This document shows positions 57,560 through 64,000 of a stretch of DNA of 64,000 nt, one piece after another. This stretch comes from Gossypium raimondii. Lineage: Eukaryota; Streptophyta; Magnoliopsida; Malvales; Malvaceae. The notes under the pieces were generated by a model, which did not search any database, was not told the origin of the DNA, and saw only the letters and a list, made by a program, of their open reading frames with translations. The stretch's first letter is position 1, and every line of letters begins with the position of its first letter. The position numbers were made by a program, and so were the translations under genes. The DNA is taken from the NCBI RefSeq assembly GCF_025698545.1, contig NC_068565.1, positions 2,790,001-2,854,000 of the forward strand. Direction: 5' to 3'.

Positions 57560-57891
57560 ACAATAAATAATGTTGTGAGAAAGATGCATAAAATAATTTC
57601 TCGTAAATCTAAATAGATTTTGTTTAAAAACTTTTACTAACATTAAAAGAGCCCAAAACATGAACAAAAGAAGAAGCCCAAAACACTTTCACCAGATTCA
57701 CCTACACAGCATAATTCTGCTCAATTAAATGAAAATTTCTCATTACTTAAAAATATATCAATACCAATCACACAACTCAAAACATTTTACATTATTAATT
57801 TCCTCCTTCCAATAGTAAGTTTTGAAATAAAAAAAATACATTTAATTAATTCATATTTTTTTTCTAAATGATAACATATAAGGGCAAAATA

Positions 57892-58774
57892 CCAAAAAAA
57901 GCCCTATTTTTTTAAAATTTACCGAAATGGGCCCGGTATTTTATTATTTATCGGAATGGGCCATTTTCTCCGAAATCGCGTCCACGTCAGCGCGATGTCA
58001 GGGGACGTGTCAGAACATCGCGTCCACGTCAGCGCGCTTTGCTTACGTGGACACAAATCGCGCCTACGAGGACGCGATTTGCTGACGTGGATGAACAGTT
58101 TATGTTTTTTAACTTGGAAAACTTTGAAAGGCCATAACTTTTGGCTCGGTTGTCCTATTGAGATGCTTTTTTTTTTATTTCGAATAACTTTTCGAGATCT
58201 ACACACTGACAAACAGCCGAAGGCGGTTTGCCGCAGTTTTCGTCGAAAAAGATCCTTTTTTGCCCCTAATTTTCGATTTTTTCGGTTTAAAATTGAATTT
58301 TGAAACATTCAAATCATTATGTTCCTTAATTAGTTGAAGTAAACACCGGATTTTTTTTACAAAATTATTGTATTATTTTTTCTGATTTGACACGCGTATG
58401 GAATAGGTCCGATAAATCGTTAGAACGTAAGTAATATAATTAAGATAATAACAGTATTTCTATAATATGTCAATTAATTAGTTTAGCTTAGTTGGTTAAG
58501 ATGCTTGCTCTTTTCCCTTAGTATTTATTTTTTCAAAATACCAAAAAAGCCATATATTTTTAAAATTTATCGAAATGGGCCCGGTATTTTATTTTTTTGA
58601 CCGTTGGGTACTGTTCACATGCGGGCCGAAATCGCGTCCACGTCAGCGCGAGATGATGACATCGTGCTGACGTGGACGCGATTTCCCGAAAAAAGGACCA
58701 TTCCGGTAAATAATTAAAAAATGGGCCCATTTCGATATTTTTTTAAAAAAAGGGCTTTTATTGGTAAATTACCC
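57892..58774. mobile_element. Mutator-like non-autonomous element, 883 bp, perfect 9-bp TSD
   Basis: The TIRs are about 150 bp: left GGGCAAAATACCAAAAAAAG, right (reverse complement) GGGTAATTTACCAATAAAAG. Both share 'cgaaatgggccc' and 'atcgcgtccacgtcagc'. The flanks are identical 9-mers, AACATATAA, at 57883-57891 and 58775-58783. It contains several copies of a GC-rich 'cgcgtccacgtcagcgcg' module in both orientations. Overlapping open frames (57956-58303 plus, 58308-57919 minus) have no protein homology that I recognise, and there is no transposase. Confidence 0.92.
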
Positions 58775-61065
58775 AACATATAATTCATGAAAAAAAATAT
58801 ATATAAAAAAAACACTGTCACCACATTGTCATGATAATGTCACACATTTTCTTCTAATAAATGCAAGAGGAAAAAAAGATCTGAAGAAGGTAGAAAAAAA
58901 TGCAATAACTATAGGTGTGATGATTAATTTCTGTCAAAAAATGTTCAGTACTGTGTTACTGCATATATATATATATGAAAGCAACTCAACATCTACTTCA
59001 TGGGGTTTATCTTCTTCTTAATAAATTGTCCTTGAAAATAAAAACAAAATAAGAAAATGGAGGTCCAATCCATTTCAATTCATGAATGATGAAAATCAAT
59101 TAATAATTTCCAATGGACTGAAACTGGGTTCTGTTTTTTGGGTTAGCAGATTATTGAGGAAATGAATGTGAAAATAACTTTTGTCTTAAAATAGGACAAG
59201 GGTAGGGAAAATAATGCACATGGAAAAAGATCAGACCAGACATCATCAGACATTGTAAAATATAAAAATATATTATTTTATTATTAAAAATCTGAAATAA
59301 ATAATTTGATTGGGAAGTGTGTCATTGATCTTGCAAGTGCAAAAAAATAAAAGAAAAACTCAGTTGCTATTTTCAGGCCCATATTTCCACTGAAATTTCC
59401 CAAAAAACTTTTTTTTTATTTAATTTAATGTTTTTTTTTTGTTTGTTTGGTTGCCGTTTGCATTATTCATGCAAAGTTGACAGTCACGTTTGCCCTACCA
59501 AAGTAAGGTCACCATTTAGTTCAGTAAAGAAAATAAAATATATTATATATAGTTTTGAGGGAAGTGAATATATATAATAAATTTGCTGGCATTTTACATT
59601 TTTATAATATATAAATCTTATAACTTACTTCTATATACAAGATCGAGTAATAAAAAGTTTGATGTTTTTAAATAAGATTTGAGTTTGATATAAATAGAGA
59701 AAATAAAACTTGAAGAATTCATCCTTCAGAATGAGATTGGACCGAACTAGAATCGGGGTTTAGTCGGAACCCTTTTAGGTATTGAAAAATGAAGGGTTAA
59801 ATTATTTTTGAAGTTTGAACTTGACAATTACTCTACATCAAGGCTTGAACTTGACATTTGTTCCTATATCGGGACTAGAATTTTTTTTTGTCTAAATTAA
59901 TCCTTGATGTTTTCTTGAAAATCTTAAAGTTGAAATCACAATATAAAAAAAATACTAAATTCAAGAATTAATTTAAATTAAAACCCAAATAATAATTTAA
60001 TCCAAAAATAAAAGATGAATATATTTGTTTGCTCAGTCCAAGCAGGGTATGTTTCCAATTCAAGAAATAATGATAGCTCAAACAGAAACCCAACATCAAG
60101 CATTCATTAACACCATTACTTGGTAAGAGCGAAAAAGAAGAAGAAATAAAGTTCAAGAAAGGAAATATTTTCGAAGAAATATCTAATTTATCTTATATGT
60201 CATTATAATATAATTGTCACATTTTAAAATAAATAATTTAATAAATTAAATTAAAAATTATCTTAAAAATATACAATTTCGAGATTTATTTTAACATTAA
60301 TTTTATTATAAATTCTTATAATATCTGTTTCTTTTTATATAATGTCTAGAATTGTTCATAGCCCTTCCCCAATCATTAAATATGAGGATAATGTATTTTA
60401 GCACATTTAAACACACATTCTCTTATCTTGATAATAATAATATCATACCAATCAATTAAAATTCAATCTGCAAGTTTAAGATTTTTAAATAATACTTATA
60501 TATATCATATAAAATGATGAATGTGACTTGGTCAAAGTTATGATTTGAATCATATATAAGTATATATGTATGTATATGTATATGCATATATTTTGTATAG
60601 ATAATAAACTAGATTCCCAGTGAAAAAAATACAAAATAGTAGTGCAAGATAATAGATTCTCATTGTGTGTGATATATAAAAAAAAGTTGGATATCACATG
60701 AAGAATACTCAATACCCATAACTTTAATAAGTTTTTTTTCTTCTTTTTTGAATTTAATAACTTTAATAAGTTGAATGTGAGAGAAAGGGAAAAATAAAGT
60801 TAAAGGAAACCTATATAAATCAAGTCAATTGGTGCTATATATATAAAATAATAATTCAATGCCTTTAAAAGAGGGAAGCACAAAAAACATGATCCCCTCT
60901 TCATATCTATCATATTCATATTCTTTCTCTTTTCTTTTTTAATTATGTATATATTTTTGATGTCTTAATTTATGATGACAAGATGTATATATTCAAGAGC
61001 AATGACTATCCCAATTTTCACCTTTCTTTTAATATTCTTTATATTCAAGTGCTCTATTTCAAAAA

Positions 61066-61200
61066 GTCGATTGGATGTTAGCTCAATTGATATTAATATT
61101 ATTGTCAGTGTAGGAGGATGTGGGTTCGAGTATACTGAAATGTATTATCCCCTTATTTAAGAGTTAAGAGGGACTATTCTAGACTTTATCTCAAAAAGAA
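61066..61200 (+). mobile_element. SINE-like tRNA-derived element
   Basis: An A-box-like TTAGCTCAATTGATA (61078-61092) is followed, with about 30 bp between, by the B-box GGTTCGAGT (61123-61131). The tail then reads 'agagttaagagggactattc' and 'tagactttatctc'. Spacing and boxes fit a plant tRNA-derived SINE. The ends are approximate. Confidence 0.65.
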
Positions 61201-61765
61201 CAGATGTGATAAGAACTTATAATGAGATTAATGTTAAAAAAAATTAAAATATAATAAAAAATAATAGTATTTGTGGAATTGAAAATTTTCAAAGAGAATA
61301 TAACAAACTTTTGTGATGACTAAGACAAAACCTTATTATTATTTTGACATTAAAGTAAATCTAACTTTTCTTTAATAATTAACTTTGCCTTTTCATGTGT
61401 TTTTCTTTCATGATTTTGGTGGTGTGCTGGGTTGAATGTAAGTATAATGATTAATCAATAGGGTTGGATTTATGTGAGCAATAATAGAGCTAGAAAATTG
61501 AAAAAGAAAAAAGATATGAAGAAAGTACAATGAACAAATAATCATTAATAACCTTTTACATTTAAAAAAGAAATTGTTGTAATTGGAATCTATATATGTC
61601 TATAAAAATACTAAAATGAATCAATACATTAATTTAATTAAAAATTTTATTTTAATAGTAAAAATGGATGAAATTTTTAACAGTTTGACCAATTTACACT
61701 TTAATGTAACGTATAGGGGAGAGAGTAAAATGTAATCCAACTCTTAATACAAAAGCTTCCGTGTA

Positions 61766-62412
61766 AGGGTGAGTGTTCGATCGAATTGAGTAAAAATTTT
61801 ACGTTAATCGAGTTGACGAGTCTTATTTTATCATCCTAATTCAATTTGATTTTTTTTAAAATTAAATCGAGTGAAATGAAATAAGAGTTGAACCGAATCA
61901 AGTGAAATTGTTCGAGTTAAACTAAAAAATCTAACATGTCAAATTAAAATATTATTACAATATAACTAATTCTATTTTAGAGTATATAAATTTGAAACCA
62001 TATATATTTGATAACTTTTTCAAAGCAAAATAAAAAGAAAAATACTTTAGTATGATAAAGTACTTGAATCGTTAATTAACTTATTTAGGTCCCAAAATTA
62101 TTATTTTAGAAAATTTTAAATTTCTTTAGATCTTTTTATAATTTTTAAAAATATAAAATATAAAATTTTATAAATATTTTTAATTTTGATTTTGATTTTT
62201 TTTGTAAATTTTGTTGAGAGAGAGATCAATTTACTCATTTTCAAAATAGACAGGGATCAAAAGGGTGTTTATATCAATCTGTTATTTGAATTGTAAAATT
62301 CAACTCGACTCGAACTCAAAACTCGAATAAGTTGAACAACTCGATTTGATTAACTTGAAGTGCAATTTTTTTTTTGAATTTTTCGAATCGAATCGAATTT
62401 TACTCATCTCTA
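61766..62412. repeat. Foldback DNA-transposon relic
   Basis: The left end 'gggtgagtgttcgatcgaat' pairs loosely with the reverse complement of the right end, 'agatgagtaaaattcgattc'. Both are followed by 'cgaatcgaa'-type words. This resembles the widespread 'GGGTGAG..TTCGATTCG' hAT-like non-autonomous family. It is old and has no ORF. Confidence 0.55.
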
Positions 62413-63200
62413 CTTCCATGATACTTATTACTCTAAGCGTGCTGATTTGATTTTAATTCTAAAAAAAGCATGATATATGAAATTACTTAAATAACTTTTT
62501 TATTAAAAAATTGATATAATATATCATTACTTTATTTATTTTCACATGCATGATCTAATATTTTTATTGTAATTAGATCCCCACAACAATTTTCACTCAT
62601 TAATTTAGTCCTTTTTAAAAAATCTAACCTCAATTATCAATTAATTTTCCAACTTCCAAGCAATTGCTTGACAGATCCATGAAAGGGAAATATGAGTAAA
62701 TGGGAAGTGGCAATGAATTTATTAATGAAAAATAATGGCCCTCACTGTCTGTACGGCCTGCCTTACAAGGCACATCTTTTCTTATAATCTTTTTAATTAA
62801 TTAATCTAAATAATATATAAACCCATGTGGGTTTATGATAATTAAAATCTTTAGTAATTATTTTAAGATAAAAATATCTTTTATGATTAAAATATGTTAA
62901 GGTTTTTCTTGTATGTTTATTAGAGAAGTCATCTATTTTGTCATTTTGTCTCCTTAAATGAAGCTAATTTGTCTAATCTTTGCTTAAGTTAAAAAAATTT
63001 TAAATGCTAAAACCCTAAAGTGTGAAGCACTTTATATATATTGCTCCAAAATTAAGCTTTTTATTAATGAAGATGGAGATTTGCATTAGAAGCATAACAT
63101 TAGTACATTATTTTGTTACTATGCGACATAAAATAAAATAATTTATGTGTTTTGTCATTGTGTCTTAAAATAAGTCATATCCTTATATTCGATTCTAATT

Positions 63201-63392
63201 TGGGTTGGTATAGCATGGCATATATGGAAGAATAAAAATCTATTTGTTTTTCAAGGCTTATCATGGAGTTTAACAAAGACCATTAAGATATTTGTTTGTT
63301 GAGCAAGGCCGTATATTGCTACCCATGCGTGGGATCCGTCTAAAGATTCAAACGAAGAGTCTGAGCAAATCTTAGGAACAATCGTAGAATAG
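63201..63392 (+). pseudogene. LINE reverse-transcriptase 3'-region relic
   Basis: A 64-codon frame with one internal stop reads WVGIAWHIWKNKNLFVFQG and later ATHAWDPSKDSNEESEQIL. The 'WHIWKxRNxxVF' motif is typical of the region between reverse transcriptase and RNase H in plant non-LTR elements. Only this fragment was recognised. Confidence 0.65.
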
Positions 63393-64000
63393 GCAAGTAG
63401 ATTTAGGCTTTTGTATGCTTTTTTTTAGTTTAGCTAGGTTTTCCCAAAAAGAAATGAGGGTAAAATATTTTGTTTTGGTTTGTTTGAATATTTTGATTCG
63501 GGTATTTGAATTTAATGTAAAATTTGATTGAATTAAAATCGAAGTTTGATATGTATAATTATATCAAATTAATGTTTATATGCTGCGTTTCATATTAAAT
63601 TAAAATTTACGTTTAGTTTTGAAAATTATCTCTTAAAAAGAGGATAAAGCAACATTTAACCTGAACTTGCTATTTTTTCATAGTTTAATCCTTACACTTT
63701 TTTGTCCGCATTAGCTTGAAATTTGAAAAATTTTCTCAATTTATTTTATTAAGGTGTAATGACATAGCACGTTAAGATTGTGTCATATTATCACTTGAAA
63801 ATTTTTAAACTTTTATATAAAATCTAAAAATAAAAAAATTCAAATGATAACATGAGACAATCCTAAGTTTTCACATCATAATACCTTAATGAAATATTCC
63901 AAATTTAATGATCAAATTGAGAAATTATCAACTTTTGTGACTTGTAATATGAACTCTAGAAAAGTCCAAGGACCAAAAATGAAAATTAGTAAATCGAGGG

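Larger units (their letters stand above)
58784..64000. other. Gene-free AT-rich region
   Basis: No gene is supported. Apart from the SINE-like, foldback and LINE pieces listed separately, it is AT-rich DNA with scattered microsatellites, for example 'atatatatatat' near 58965 and 'tatatgtatgtatatgtata' near 60563. Confidence 0.55.

Noticed and set aside
57956-58308. Open frames of 115 and 129 codons on both strands
   Set aside because: They overlap each other inside a foldback element. Arg/Leu-rich composition comes from GC-rich repeat modules and there is no known domain.
58480-58515. tRNA-like 'tagcttagttggttaaga'
   Set aside because: Only a D-arm-like word is present. No B-box or cloverleaf follows, and it is inside the Mutator-like element.

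Overview
This is a nuclear, AT-rich plant window. Intron-rich genes sit in a sea of retrotransposon and MITE remnants. The proteins are ordinary dicot families, and the LTR signatures (TGTAAC...GTTACA Ty3/gypsy ends, an 'aatcagcacttagcaacc' tandem array, 'cacacgggcgtgtg' modules) are the kind I associate with cotton (Gossypium, Malvaceae). That species call is inference.

Layout. 1-24.7 kb is a tandem segmental duplication. An arm of about 4.7 kb at 1-4658 is repeated at 17517-21716. Each arm carries the 3' end of a gypsy LTR, shards of an S-locus/G-type-lectin receptor kinase (S-RLK), and the big last exon of a PAT1 (mRNA decapping activator) gene. The distal copy is the complete five-exon PAT1 gene (19571-24740, minus). 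The proximal copy lacks exons 1-4, has a 2-bp deletion, and is split by a 424-bp solo LTR. Between the arms lie a 2.76-kb gypsy LTR with a target-site duplication (TSD), a near-complete S-RLK gene with two 1-bp frameshifts (9499-14064), and a 1.74-kb solo LTR inserted in exon 1 of an inverted S-RLK pseudogene.

24.7-29.5 kb holds a 1.7-kb Mutator-like foldback element with a 9-bp TSD, then a YELLOW LEAF 1-like plastid-protein gene with an in-frame stop. 34-38.3 kb has a SAUR gene and RNA polymerase subunit NRPB8 (minus). 39.3-43.5 kb is the 12-exon splicing factor SR45 (plus), divergent from NRPB8. 46.4-49.9 kb is NARROW LEAF 1 (trypsin-like protease). 52.1-54.1 kb is a 2-oxoglutarate/Fe(II) oxygenase-like gene. 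The last two have clearly homologous promoters and leaders although their proteins are unrelated.

54.1-64 kb appears gene-free: four TIR elements clustered at 56.3-58.8 kb (two with perfect 9-10 bp TSDs), a SINE-like unit, a foldback relic and a LINE relic.

The genes are independent loci rather than a pathway, although PAT1, NRPB8 and SR45 all serve mRNA metabolism (decay, transcription, splicing). I found no CRISPR, operon-like cluster or new defence or biosynthetic system. The most notable signals are the tandem duplication, the dated layers of transposon insertion, and the shared NAL1/oxygenase promoter.
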